NCBI GenBank assembly: GCA_947175205.1
Contig: CAMWLS010000006.1
Span: 1 to 64,000 of the forward strand
DNA from: an uncultured Porphyromonadaceae bacterium
Lineage (GTDB): Bacteria > Bacteroidota > Bacteroidia > Bacteroidales > Muribaculaceae
Length of the DNA stretch: 64,000 nt
Reading direction: 5' to 3'
Shown: piece by piece, positions 29,222-38,187 of the stretch
Layout: each line of letters starts with the position of its first letter
How positions within the stretch are numbered: position 1 is the first letter of the stretch
The notes under the pieces: model-generated
Seen by the model: only the letters and a program-made list of their open reading frames with translations
Databases searched by the model: none
What the model was told of the DNA's origin: nothing
Position numbers and translations under genes: made by a program

Positions 29222-30724
29222 TTAGCGGATAACCACTTTGCGTACCTTATCACCGCGCTTCTCAATGTAGAGACCGTTCACGGGATTAGCAACTTCCATA
29301 CCCTGCAGGTTGTAGTAAACAGCGGGAACATTGTTCTCAGCCTCTACAACAGAGATTGAAGAGGGATCCTTGGTGACTGTCAGCATGCAGTTAACTGCAT
29401 CATAAGTAACATTATAGATATCACCTTCTACTGCGTTAGCAATCTTCATTTCATAACCGGTATTCTTCTTCAGAAGGGTAGGAGTGTCAAGCTCAACTAC
29501 CTCATCTGTACCCATAACTACGTCACTCTTACCATTCCAAATCTTAACCTGGAATACTGAGTCACCAATGGGTAAGCTTTCGTGTACGCCAATGCCGTCA
29601 GCACTGAAGGCAACACCGTTGTTGGTCCAACCGTTGAACGGGCCAAATACGTTCAGATACCAAGTAGTATAATCTATTTCAGGATCATCACCGCTGTTAG
29701 ATTTCTCTACGCGGATAGTCTTGTTAACAGCGTCATAGTAAACGTCATATTCCTCATCTTCAGTTGCGCCTTCAATAGTCATCTTGGTACTTGAGCTACC
29801 TGTGATTGAGTAAGTTTCACCGGGAACCAGGACCTTGCCGTTAGAAAGATAAGAGTCTGCAGAGCCATTCCATATCTTCAGCTCAAATACGCTTGTACCG
29901 ATAGGTAATTCAGTTGCTACAGCAGTACCGTCTGCATTGAAAGCAACACCTGAGGGCTGATAGTTATTAAATTCACCCTGTACATTCAGATACCAACCGG
30001 TGTAATCAACAACGGGATCGGGATCTTCACCGCTGCCTTCACCTGATACAGTCAGAGTCATGGCTTCGGGATCAAAAACAAAGCTCCATGTACCGGTTGC
30101 GATAGAGAAGTTTGTACCTTCTATCATCAGGTCAAAAGTTCCTGCTTCCTTGATTACATTATCACCGGCTGCAGAAATCCAGTTGGTCTGGCTACCTGTT
30201 GCCTTATCCATTTCCTTGATACCGAACTGGGCAGATGCATAAGTAACTTCAACATCAGAAGCAGTCCACTTGCCATCAGCCTCTGTCAGGTCAACAGCAC
30301 TCCAGGTTCCGCTGGTAAAGGCTCCCCAAAGACCATATATTAATTCAGCCTCAGTTTCCTGACCTGTAATAAGAAGTGTCTTTGCAGTGGGGTTAAATAC
30401 AATGTGAGGGTTGTCAATATTTGCGGCAAGTCCTATATTACCTGAGCTGCCACCAACTGTAAGATTATACACCTGACCTACTGTAAGGTTCCCGTTTCCA
30501 CCGAAATTGGCGTTACTGTTGCTCCATGTACCGTCATTAATCTTGAAGCCGGGAGTAAGGGTTCCGTTAAAATCAAGTACATAAGTACCGTCACCCTGAT
30601 CAGTAAATTTGCAATTTGCCTGCTTAAGTGACCAGCCGTTAAAGCCGCCAATCAGATAGTAATCAATTGCATTTGCTGCAATAGATACCATCATGGCAAC
30701 TAAAAGAAAGTAAAATTTCTTCAT
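29222..30724 (-). CDS. Secreted multi-module glycan-binding-like protein with T9SS-type C-terminus
   Basis: A 500-residue secreted protein with a signal peptide (about 1-19). At least four beta-rich modules of about 90-115 residues follow, resembling SusE/SusF-type or starch-binding repeats: YYLIGGFNGWS at the start and two close copies beginning WYLNV (about 245 and 355). The C-terminal 40 residues (YYNLQGMEV through KVVIR) look like a type IX secretion sorting domain. It probably binds glycans at the cell surface or in the medium; the ligand is unknown. It is not next to a SusC/D pair. Confidence 0.72.
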   Translation of the reverse strand: MKKFYFLLVAMMVSIAANAIDYYLIGGFNGWSLKQANCKFTDQGDGTYVLDFNGTLTPGFKINDGTWSNSNANFGGNGNLTVGQVYNLTVGGSSGNIGLAANIDNPHIVFNPTAKTLLITGQETEAELIYGLWGAFTSGTWSAVDLTEADGKWTASDVEVTYASAQFGIKEMDKATGSQTNWISAAGDNVIKEAGTFDLMIEGTNFSIATGTWSFVFDPEAMTLTVSGEGSGEDPDPVVDYTGWYLNVQGEFNNYQPSGVAFNADGTAVATELPIGTSVFELKIWNGSADSYLSNGKVLVPGETYSITGSSSTKMTIEGATEDEEYDVYYDAVNKTIRVEKSNSGDDPEIDYTTWYLNVFGPFNGWTNNGVAFSADGIGVHESLPIGDSVFQVKIWNGKSDVVMGTDEVVELDTPTLLKKNTGYEMKIANAVEGDIYNVTYDAVNCMLTVTKDPSSISVVEAENNVPAVYYNLQGMEVANPVNGLYIEKRGDKVRKVVIR

Positions 30725-30830
30725 GGTAAAAGTAAGTTATATAAATTGGTTAATAAAATGTTTCAAGGTTAATAGTCGTGTGCCTTCATTATATCAATGA
30801 CAAGACGCAGTTTATTTCTGAATCACCTTG

Positions 30831-30838
30831 CAAATTTA
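30831..30838 (-). promoter_or_regulatory. Possible -7 box for the 29222 gene
   Basis: TAAATTTG on minus, matching TAnnTTTG, about 105 nt upstream of the ATG. No good -33 TTTG is seen at the right distance. The leader between is A/T-rich. Confidence 0.45.
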
Positions 30839-30967
30839 AACTATTTTTTAAGCATGGAGATAAAAAATGGAGTTTTTATTGTTAAAAACTCCTAAAATAA
30901 AACCCTAATTCTTAAAACGTGTTGTATAACACTATTTCTTAGCGCAATTTTGCGCTTTTTTACATCG

Positions 30968-32299
30968 TTATTCGCTCAGACTCACACGCACGCGGTGTCC
31001 CTTGAGCTTGCATGCATTAAGTGTCTTTATCAGTTCTCTGATATCTGCAGTACGTACGGCAGCATATGCACAATGGTCACGCAGGTCAATCCGCCCCACA
31101 CTGTCAGCTTCCACGCCCCCACTCTTTATCAGGAAGCCGGCAACATCTCCCTTGGAAATCTTTTCTTTCTTCCCGGCCCCTATATATAATGTGTATATAA
31201 CATGAGGGCTGACATCCACGGCCGCATCTGGGTCAGGATACCAGTCGTGATTCCACTCCACGTAATCCGGAATGGTATCCGCCTCTGAGGTAATCACATA
31301 AACCGTTCCCGCAGTCCCCTGACGCGCGGTGCGCCCGTTGCGGTGCGTCCAGTTCTCCGCTGTGGGCGGAAGGTGGTAATGAATCACTGAGCCCACACCG
31401 TCTATGTCCAGGCCCCTGGCGGCAAGGTCGGTGGCCACAAGTACGGGAGTGGTACCGTTACTGAAGCGGATAAGGGCCGCATCACGCTGCTGCTGATCCA
31501 GTGCTCCGTGATACAAGCCTGCCCTTACGCCGTGTTTTTTCAGAGCGGCCGCAAGCCGCTCAGCACTCTCGCGGTGGTTAACAAAAATCATCACCGGGCC
31601 TTTGCTCTCTACATCTGCCACCAGCTGAAGCAAAGCGTCAAGCTTGTCTCGTGCCGGAGAGGGTACATGAAGAATTGTCATTTCACCGCGAGGTGCGCCG
31701 GAAGCTTCATTATCACTGAAATCCAGCACCTTGAATTCACCCACCGGGATAAAGTCAGGAATCTCCACGACAGACGTCGCTGAAGTAAGAATAATATTTT
31801 CCAGGCGCGTCATGCGGGCCACTATGCGTTTCATCTCTCCGTGGAAGCCGGCCTCCAGAGACTTGTCATACTCATCCAGTACCAGCGTGTGCACAGTGCC
31901 AACGCTGAGAGTTCCGCGCTGCAGATGATCCAGCAGGCGTCCCGGGGTGGCAATCACAATGTCCGGAACCACAGCCGTGGCAGAGCGTACCTCATCTTCC
32001 ATAGGGTGTCCCCCGTAAAAGGCCACAGTCTTATATCCGGGAGCCAGGGGACGCACCACCTCATAAATCTGTAGCACCAGTTCACGCGAAGGCACAATAA
32101 CCACAGCCTGCACCATCCCGTCAGCGCGCCTCAGCTTCCGCAGCATGGCCAGACTGAAAGCCACTGTCTTACCGCTACCGGTGGGAGCTATCAGCCGCAA
32201 CCGCCCGCCGCGCTCGCGCATGGCTGCCTGTTGCATGGCATTGAGGTCTGTTATGCCGTGCCGCTCTCGCAGAAGTTCTATGATACGCTCACTTTCCAT
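30968..32299 (-). CDS. DEAD-box-type RNA helicase with DbpA-like RNA-binding domain
   Basis: A 443-residue ATP-dependent RNA helicase. The Q-motif region is near residue 20, Walker A is APTGSGKT, motif II is DEYD in place of DEAD (VLDEYDKSLE), motif III is SAT, and motif VI is HRNGRTAR instead of the usual HRIGRTGR. The last 75 residues match the DbpA/CsdA-type RNA-binding domain. It probably acts in ribosome assembly or RNA remodelling (family knowledge). Its start overlaps the end of the upstream lipoprotein gene by 11 bp. Confidence 0.9.
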   Translation of the reverse strand: MESERIIELLRERHGITDLNAMQQAAMRERGGRLRLIAPTGSGKTVAFSLAMLRKLRRADGMVQAVVIVPSRELVLQIYEVVRPLAPGYKTVAFYGGHPMEDEVRSATAVVPDIVIATPGRLLDHLQRGTLSVGTVHTLVLDEYDKSLEAGFHGEMKRIVARMTRLENIILTSATSVVEIPDFIPVGEFKVLDFSDNEASGAPRGEMTILHVPSPARDKLDALLQLVADVESKGPVMIFVNHRESAERLAAALKKHGVRAGLYHGALDQQQRDAALIRFSNGTTPVLVATDLAARGLDIDGVGSVIHYHLPPTAENWTHRNGRTARQGTAGTVYVITSEADTIPDYVEWNHDWYPDPDAAVDVSPHVIYTLYIGAGKKEKISKGDVAGFLIKSGGVEADSVGRIDLRDHCAYAAVRTADIRELIKTLNACKLKGHRVRVSLSE

Positions 32300-32789
32300 T
32301 AGTCACAAAATTATAAAATGCCGTTGCTGAGCTCAGGTCCTCCATCTGATAGAGGCTCATCTTGCCGTCAGGCTGTATCTTAACCACATGAGGAATATAC
32401 TGCACCCCAAAAGCGTCCGCAGTCTGAGGGAAGTTATCCACATTCACGCTGTAAAAGACCACATCCTTTGATGCCGTCCTTGCAGCCACGGCATCAAACA
32501 CAGGCGCAAAGGCGCGGCACGGCCCGCACCAGTCAGCATTGAAGTCAATAATCACCGTAACACCGGACTTCATGCCGGGGCGCAGCTGAGTGTCACTCTG
32601 CGGGTTCAGCACGTAAATAGTTTCTTCAGGTGCTTCCTCAGTTTTAGTCCGTGCGGGGCTCTCTGTGCGCTGAGGGTCAGCACCGTCATCTATGTCTTCC
32701 TCAAAGTCAGCTGTGGCAGACTTATTTGCCGGACTGCTGCAACCCACAAGCGCAGCAGAAGCCACCAGAAAGAGAAAAAATTTCTTCAT
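32289..32789 (-). CDS. Thioredoxin-fold lipoprotein
   Basis: A 166-residue envelope lipoprotein. The start at MKKFFLFLV (32789) gives a signal peptide with lipobox LVGC. The upstream in-frame ATG at 32849 would put 20 non-signal residues in front. An acidic linker (about 25-60) precedes a thioredoxin domain with the active site WCGPC and the cis-proline region YIPHV. It is a likely periplasmic thiol-disulfide reductant or oxidant. It is coupled to the downstream helicase gene by an 11-bp overlap, without an evident functional link. Confidence 0.88.
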   Translation of the reverse strand: MKKFFLFLVASAALVGCSSPANKSATADFEEDIDDGADPQRTESPARTKTEEAPEETIYVLNPQSDTQLRPGMKSGVTVIIDFNADWCGPCRAFAPVFDAVAARTASKDVVFYSVNVDNFPQTADAFGVQYIPHVVKIQPDGKMSLYQMEDLSSATAFYNFVTNGK

Positions 32790-32892
32790 TAAATTATATT
32801 TCAGCGTTTTATAATATAACACCCTGCCAGCATCATGGTTCAGCATCAAATAAAGTCTTATAAGTCTTATAAACCATATATCAGCATCTCAG

Positions 32893-32941
32893 CAAAAAGC
32901 GGGCTCCGTCCGGCATATTACATGCCTGGTCCGGAGTCCGC
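32893..32941 (-). terminator. Intrinsic terminator of mdh
   Basis: A 10-bp outer stem GCGGGCTCCG/CGGAGTCCGC (32899-32908 with 32932-32941, one G-T pair) around an inner GGCAT/ATGCC helix. On minus it is followed by TTTTT. Confidence 0.82.
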
Positions 32942-32990
32942 ATTTAAAGGAGGTTTTCGCTTTTAAACTCCTTGTATTTTAGAGCCAGTC

Positions 32991-33920
32991 TTATACGTTG
33001 AGGGCGGCGTTAGTCTTGTGTACAGCCTCTGCGCTCTTGGCAAAGAGGCCCTTCTCCTCATCATTAAGATCAAATTCTACAATCTTCTCAATACCGTTGC
33101 GGCCCAGGATACAGGGAACACCTATACAGAGGTCCTTTTCACCATATTCACCGTCAAGCAGAGCTGAGCATGAAATCATCTTCTTCTGGTCATGCAGCAC
33201 AGCAGCTACAACCTGAGCTGCAGCAGCACCGGGAGCATACCATGCTGAGGTACCCAGCAGAGCTGTCAGTGTGGCACCGCCCACCATGGTGTCTGCAGCT
33301 ACCTTATCCAGCTGCTCAGCGGGCAGCAGAGTTGATGCGGGAATTCCGCGGTATGCGGCATAGCGCTTCAGAGGAATCATGGTGGTATCACCGTGACCGC
33401 CAATAACTATACCTTCAACCTCTGTGGCATTAGCCTTCAGGGCTATGCTCAGGAAATACTTGAAGCGGGCGCTGTCCAGTGCTCCGCCCATACCTATGAT
33501 ACGGTTCTTGGGCAGACCGCTGGTGCGGTGGATGAGATATGTCATGGTGTCCATAGGGTTGGAAACGCATACTATGATGGCATTGGGTGAGTGCTTCAGT
33601 ATCTGGTCAGTAACTGACTTCACAATACCGGCGTTTACGCCTATCAGCTCCTCACGGGTCATACCGGGCTTACGGGGGATACCTGATGTGATGACTACCA
33701 CGTCACTGCCCTCAGTCATGGCATAATCATTGGTAACACCGGTCAGGCGGGTGTTAAGATTAAGGATAGAGGCTGTCTGCATGATGTCCATGGCCTTGCC
33801 TTCTGAAACACCTTCTTTGATATCAAGAAGTACCACTTCATCAGCTATCTGCTGTGTAACCAGCACATTAGCACAAGTTGCGCCAACATTTCCGGCGCCA
33901 ACAACTGTAACTTTTGACAT
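32991..33920 (-). CDS. mdh: Malate dehydrogenase
   Basis: A 309-residue NAD-dependent LDH-like malate dehydrogenase. The NAD-binding GAGNVGATCA, Asp for ribose (VVLLDI), Arg-rich substrate loop GIPRKPGMTREEL and catalytic His in IGGHGDTTM are all present. It interconverts oxaloacetate and malate in the fumarate/succinate branch used by Bacteroidales. It has its own promoter and terminator, so it is monocistronic. Confidence 0.96.
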   Translation of the reverse strand: MSKVTVVGAGNVGATCANVLVTQQIADEVVLLDIKEGVSEGKAMDIMQTASILNLNTRLTGVTNDYAMTEGSDVVVITSGIPRKPGMTREELIGVNAGIVKSVTDQILKHSPNAIIVCVSNPMDTMTYLIHRTSGLPKNRIIGMGGALDSARFKYFLSIALKANATEVEGIVIGGHGDTTMIPLKRYAAYRGIPASTLLPAEQLDKVAADTMVGGATLTALLGTSAWYAPGAAAAQVVAAVLHDQKKMISCSALLDGEYGEKDLCIGVPCILGRNGIEKIVEFDLNDEEKGLFAKSAEAVHKTNAALNV

Positions 33921-33969
33921 ATCTGTTAATTTTAAATGGTTTTATGTAGTCAATTTTAAAAGATAAGCA

Positions 33970-34003
33970 GTGAAACGGAGCCCTTACGGGTGTTCCATTT
34001 CAC
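33970..34003 (-). terminator. Hairpin between the AEC permease gene and mdh
   Basis: The stem GTGAAATGGA/TCCGTTTCAC (33994-34003 with 33970-33979, one G-T pair) has an inner CCC/GGG. On minus it is followed by a T-rich stretch (CTTATCTTTT). It probably ends the oxalate operon. Its 5' arm lies at the mdh start site. Confidence 0.55.
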
Positions 34004-34005
34004 TG

Positions 34006-34036
34006 CAAATATATATAATTCTTTCTAAAACGCAAA
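34006..34036 (-). promoter_or_regulatory. Promoter of mdh
   Basis: On minus, a perfect -33 TTTG (34033-34036), 19 bp and a -7 TATATTTG (34006-34013). The predicted start is about 33999, giving a leader of about 80 nt. Confidence 0.75.
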
Positions 34037-34056
34037 ATTTTACATTGCGTTGTTCA

Positions 34057-35031
34057 TCAGAAAGCGGTCAGGGCCATGTCTGTAAGCCATATCCACAGCG
34101 GACAGAAGCCCACAAAGAGGATTACAGACAGCGTCAGGGAGGATGTACCCGTGGCTACATAGGTGTCATACTCGTCTGCAATGATGATGCCTGAGAAGGC
34201 GGGGGGCAATGCACCGGCAACAACCAGCATCTTGAGGTTTTCAGGATCCATGTGAAGCAGAAGACCCACAATCAGGATTACGCCCGGCATAAGAATCATC
34301 TTCATTATACTTCCCAAGATAGCCTGCCAGTTAAGCGTAAACTTGATGGCGCTTAGTGTCACACCGGCGCTGAACACCGCCATGGAGGCGTTAGCCTTTG
34401 CTATCAGGTTAAAAGAAGGACTCAGTTCCTTGGGCCAGGGGATGCCGGCCAGCACCCAGACCACTGCCAGGATTGGCGCCCACGCCACAGGCTGCGCAAG
34501 AGCGTGAAGCACAGGCTTCCAGGCTGACTGTTTCTTATGGTCAGGATTCTGTTTTGCCAGTGAGGAGTCCAGCAGTGACAGTCCCACGGGGATACCTACG
34601 GCGTTCACCACTATACCCACAATAGCCACCACCAGCGCCACTGCCGGCAGTCCGGCTGTCTGGTCAAAGATAGGCTCAAGGACCGCAAAGCCCAGAAATC
34701 CTATGGTGGGGCTACCGCTGATAAGGGCGCTCACTGCGGCGTCTGCTCCGGTGTTCTTCTTGAAACAGTACTTGAACACAAAGTAAACCAGCATAAAGCA
34801 GGCCATGATGGTGACAAGTGACACCAGAGTCAGCTTCAGGTCCTTGGCAAGATCCTCACGTGAAGCCTGGACTATACTTACAAACAATGCTGCCGGAAGG
34901 GCAAAGTCAAGGACCACCTTGTTAAACTTCTTTGCGTCCTGTCCTGAGAACGCACCCCTCTTGCCGGCTATGAAACCGGCCAGCATAACCACTATGATAG
35001 GGACTATGGCATATAGTATTATGTGTTCCAT
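34057..35031 (-). CDS. AEC-family permease, likely oxalate/formate carrier
   Basis: A 324-residue membrane protein with about ten hydrophobic helices in the two five-helix halves typical of the auxin-efflux-carrier (AEC/BART) family. Gly/Pro breaks lie near GSPTIGFLG and near GALPPAFSG. It is last in the frc-oxc operon, 40 bp after oxc. E. coli yfdV, an AEC protein, sits in the same position relative to its frc/oxc homologues. An oxalate/formate or oxalate uptake role is therefore inferred from context. Oxalobacter instead uses the MFS antiporter OxlT. Confidence 0.85.
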   Translation of the reverse strand: MEHIILYAIVPIIVVMLAGFIAGKRGAFSGQDAKKFNKVVLDFALPAALFVSIVQASREDLAKDLKLTLVSLVTIMACFMLVYFVFKYCFKKNTGADAAVSALISGSPTIGFLGFAVLEPIFDQTAGLPAVALVVAIVGIVVNAVGIPVGLSLLDSSLAKQNPDHKKQSAWKPVLHALAQPVAWAPILAVVWVLAGIPWPKELSPSFNLIAKANASMAVFSAGVTLSAIKFTLNWQAILGSIMKMILMPGVILIVGLLLHMDPENLKMLVVAGALPPAFSGIIIADEYDTYVATGTSSLTLSVILFVGFCPLWIWLTDMALTAF

Positions 35032-35071
35032 ATATTACTTATTTTCAGGTTAGACTTTAAGTAATATAGCC

Positions 35072-36844
35072 TTAGACTGTATAGTCAATAAGAGGTTTCG
35101 GATTCAGATAACCTATATGTCCGCTTTCCTTACCGGAATCACCGGCCAGCTGAACGTCAATCAGACAGGGCTTGCGTGAGGCTATGGCCTCAGTAAGAGC
35201 CTTGGAAAGCTCATCGGGGGTGGTCACATAATATGTCTGAGCGCCCCAGGCCTGACCCAGCTTGTCATACCGTGCATGGAGGTCCAGCGTGGTAGGTGCG
35301 GGGTCATGGTCATTGGCAGGGTTGGTGGAAGGATTGACACCTATATTGTTATAGATACCGCCGTTATTGAAAATCACCACCGTACAGGGCAGATTGAAGC
35401 GGCAGATGGTGCTGAAATCCATACCTGAGAAACCGAATGCTGAGTCACCTTCAATGGCCACAACACTCTTGCCTGTTGCCACGGCTGCGCCTACGGTGGA
35501 ACCCATACCCATGCCCATTATGGCCCAGGTGGCGCAGTCAATACGGTGACGCGGCAGAGTCATATCTATGGTATCACGGGTATCGTCCAGGGTATTTGCA
35601 CCCTCGTTAACCAGTATCACATCAGGATTGGCAGCCAGGATAGGCTTGATGGCGCTCAGGGCTGTCCAGTGTGTCATGGGCATGGCGGTGGAAGCCTCTT
35701 TAAGACGTGCTGTAAACTTGACATTCTCCTCAGCGGTGTGGTCTGACAGAGCCTTCAGCCACTGGGGGTCTGTGCTCATGCTCTTGCCCTTCATCTCATC
35801 CAGCAGAGCCTGCAGTGACAGATTCATGTCTCCTACTACCGGAGCGGCAATGGGACGGTTTGCATCCATCTCCTCAGGGTCAACATCCAGCTGGATGAAC
35901 TTTATACCGTCATTCCACTTGCCGTAACCAAACTGGTTCATCCAGTTCAGACGGGCTCCAACTACCAGCACCACATCAGCCTGTTCCATAATCATGGAGC
36001 GGCATGACAGAGCAGAGAGAGGTCCGTTGTCTGGCAGCAGGCCCTTGGCCATGGACATAGGCAGATAAGGAATCTTGTAAGTTTCCACCAGTTCTTTCAT
36101 CAGATCCTCGCTTCTGGCGTATGCAGCGCCCTTACCCACTAAGATAGCCGGGCGCTTGGCATTCAGAAGGATGTCTGCCGCACGCTTCACTGAGTCAGCG
36201 TTAGGAGCAACCTTTGAATACACGTCCACAGGCTCATAGAAGAGCTTCTCAGCCTCTGAGGCGTCCATAACCTCAGCAAGTGCCGGAGTGGTCATATCAA
36301 TGTAAACACCGCCTGGACGGCCGCTCACAGCCGCACGGTAAGCGCGCGCAACAGCTGATGGGATATCCTTGGCATGGCTGCAGCGGAAAGCTGCCTTCAC
36401 CAGAGGCTTGGCGGTATTGTACTGGTCCAGCTGCTCATAAGTACCCATGTTCATGTCCACCATAGTGGGGTCAGAGGCACCTGAAATCTGTATTACCGGA
36501 TAACAGTTCACTGTGGCGTTTGCCGTGGCGCCAAGACCATTGAGGAAGCCCAGAGAGCTTACCGTCAGGAACACGCCGGGTTTGCCGGTGAGATAACCGT
36601 GAGTGGCGGCGGCATGGCCGGCCTGCTGCTCAAAGCGGAATGACACAAACTTCATGCCCAACTTCTGCATGGCGTATGCGGTCTCCGTAACCGGAATACC
36701 CACCAGGCCATACACAGTGTCTATGCCTATACGCTTCAGAGCCTCAGCCAGGATATACATACCTGTAACCTGCTCAGGGAATTTGGGGGCGACATTCTGC
36801 GCACCTGCCGCCGGGGTGCTGTTATTTGAATTCTGCATTGTCAT
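35072..36844 (-). CDS. oxc: Oxalyl-CoA decarboxylase
   Basis: A 590-residue thiamine-diphosphate enzyme converting oxalyl-CoA to formyl-CoA and CO2, the proton-consuming step of oxalate catabolism. The TPP-activating Glu72 lies in SFRFEQQAGHA, and the TPP/Mg motif EGDSAFGFSGMD ends in the NNGG segment of VIFNNGGIYNN. The region VGKGAAYARSED matches known Oxc nucleotide-binding regions. It is close to Oxalobacter Oxc along its whole length, apart from a longer N-terminal tail of about 20 residues. The start could be the ATG at 36844 or at 36838. frc lies 14 bp upstream. Confidence 0.96.
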   Translation of the reverse strand: MTMQNSNNSTPAAGAQNVAPKFPEQVTGMYILAEALKRIGIDTVYGLVGIPVTETAYAMQKLGMKFVSFRFEQQAGHAAATHGYLTGKPGVFLTVSSLGFLNGLGATANATVNCYPVIQISGASDPTMVDMNMGTYEQLDQYNTAKPLVKAAFRCSHAKDIPSAVARAYRAAVSGRPGGVYIDMTTPALAEVMDASEAEKLFYEPVDVYSKVAPNADSVKRAADILLNAKRPAILVGKGAAYARSEDLMKELVETYKIPYLPMSMAKGLLPDNGPLSALSCRSMIMEQADVVLVVGARLNWMNQFGYGKWNDGIKFIQLDVDPEEMDANRPIAAPVVGDMNLSLQALLDEMKGKSMSTDPQWLKALSDHTAEENVKFTARLKEASTAMPMTHWTALSAIKPILAANPDVILVNEGANTLDDTRDTIDMTLPRHRIDCATWAIMGMGMGSTVGAAVATGKSVVAIEGDSAFGFSGMDFSTICRFNLPCTVVIFNNGGIYNNIGVNPSTNPANDHDPAPTTLDLHARYDKLGQAWGAQTYYVTTPDELSKALTEAIASRKPCLIDVQLAGDSGKESGHIGYLNPKPLIDYTV

Positions 36845-36858
36845 CTTATGGTTCTCCT

Positions 36859-38187
36859 TTACTTCTTTTCAGCTGATACTGCTCCGGCAGCGGGATTATG
36901 GGTTGTGGTACCGTTGGCGGCAAATTCAGCTATCTGGGCGTCAGTATAGCCGTAAGCCTTAAGCACCTCGTCAGTATTTTCACCCAGTGCGGGTGCGGGG
37001 CCGTAAACAGGCTGATATGAACTTAATGTGAACGGACAACCTACGGTGACAAATTCACCTATCTCACCACCCTGATTTATTTTCACCAGAGTATTTCCGT
37101 CATACAGTGACTCATCAGTCAGAATTTCCTTGGTTGACAGTACGGGACCAACGGGAACACCGGCCTTACCTAAGATGTCAGTTACCTCAAACTTGGTCTT
37201 GTCTGCAGTCCAGGCGCCTATGCGCTGATAAATTTCCTGTTTGTGACGGTCACGGGCGTCAGCGGTGTTGAAGTCAGGATTTGTAAGCCAGTCCTCAAAG
37301 CCCACTGCCTTGCAGAAGAGCTCAAAGTCTTTCTCACCACGCTGAAGAATAATGTAAACAAAGTTATTGGCATCCTGCTCGCTGTCATAGCCTCCGGCGG
37401 GTTTACACTTGTAAGTCCAGCCCAGAACGCCACCGCCTTCTATATTACCGGCACGGGGAACACAGTCACCAAACTTGCCGTTAGGATACTGCGGGAACTG
37501 AGTCAGATAACCAATCTTGTCCAGTGTCAGCTGGTCACGTGTCTTGATACGGCACAGGTTAAGACAGGCGTTGTGCATGCTCTGATAAACATAACATCCC
37601 TCGCCGGTCTGGTTACGCTGCTGCAGCGCTGCCAGCAGACCTATCAGCAGGTGCATACCGGTGTTGGAGTCACCAAGCGCGGCACCGCTCTGGGTAGGAA
37701 TATCATACTGTCCGTCATACCAGCCGGTGGTTGAGGCTGCCGCTGCTGTCACCTGTGCAATAGGCTCATATGCCTTAAGGTTTGCATACTGGGATGATAC
37801 CGGGAAGCCCTTTATGGTACCGTAAATACAGCGGGGATTAATCTTGTGAACTTCCTCCCAGCTGAAGCCTAACTTATCCATGGCTCCCGGGTGAAGATTC
37901 TCAACAAACATATCTGCCGTTTCAAGGAGCTTGGTAAGAATGGCCTTGCCGTCAGGAGTCTTGGCATCCAGTGTCACTGATTTCTTGTCACTGTTCAGCT
38001 GCAGATAATAATATGAGGGCAGGTCAGGATTCCACTGAAGCTCCTTACGGGTGGCGTCACCTACTCCGGGACGTTCAATTTTGATTACCTCCGCACCCAG
38101 CCATGCAAGCATCTGGGTACATGAAGGTCCGGACTGTACTTCTGTAAAGTCAATTACTTTAATACCTTTCAAAGGTGCTGTTTCCAT
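36859..38187 (-). CDS. frc: Formyl-CoA:oxalate CoA-transferase
   Basis: A 442-residue class III CoA-transferase that moves CoA from formyl-CoA to oxalate. Catalytic Asp173 (ALGDSNTGMH) and Gln18 (TEVQSGPSCTQM) are in place, and the VPRAGN segment matches Oxalobacter Frc and E. coli YfdW. The mobile glycine loop, GGGGQ in those enzymes, reads EGGGV here (residues 250-254). The Oxalobacter insertion before this loop is absent. A C-terminal tail of about 20 Ala/Lys-rich residues is extra. It is the first gene of the frc-oxc-permease operon. Acetyl-CoA or another donor cannot be excluded. Confidence 0.94.
   Translation of the reverse strand: METAPLKGIKVIDFTEVQSGPSCTQMLAWLGAEVIKIERPGVGDATRKELQWNPDLPSYYYLQLNSDKKSVTLDAKTPDGKAILTKLLETADMFVENLHPGAMDKLGFSWEEVHKINPRCIYGTIKGFPVSSQYANLKAYEPIAQVTAAAASTTGWYDGQYDIPTQSGAALGDSNTGMHLLIGLLAALQQRNQTGEGCYVYQSMHNACLNLCRIKTRDQLTLDKIGYLTQFPQYPNGKFGDCVPRAGNIEGGGVLGWTYKCKPAGGYDSEQDANNFVYIILQRGEKDFELFCKAVGFEDWLTNPDFNTADARDRHKQEIYQRIGAWTADKTKFEVTDILGKAGVPVGPVLSTKEILTDESLYDGNTLVKINQGGEIGEFVTVGCPFTLSSYQPVYGPAPALGENTDEVLKAYGYTDAQIAEFAANGTTTHNPAAGAVSAEKK

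Noticed and set aside
30941..30960. AGCGCAA/TTGCGCT hairpin with six T on plus
   Set aside because: No plus-strand gene ends there, and on minus it has no T-run, so it cannot be assigned as the helicase terminator.
34057..35031. Annotation of the AEC permease as an auxin exporter
   Set aside because: The family name is historical; bacterial members carry organic acids, and the oxalate operon context argues for a dicarboxylate.
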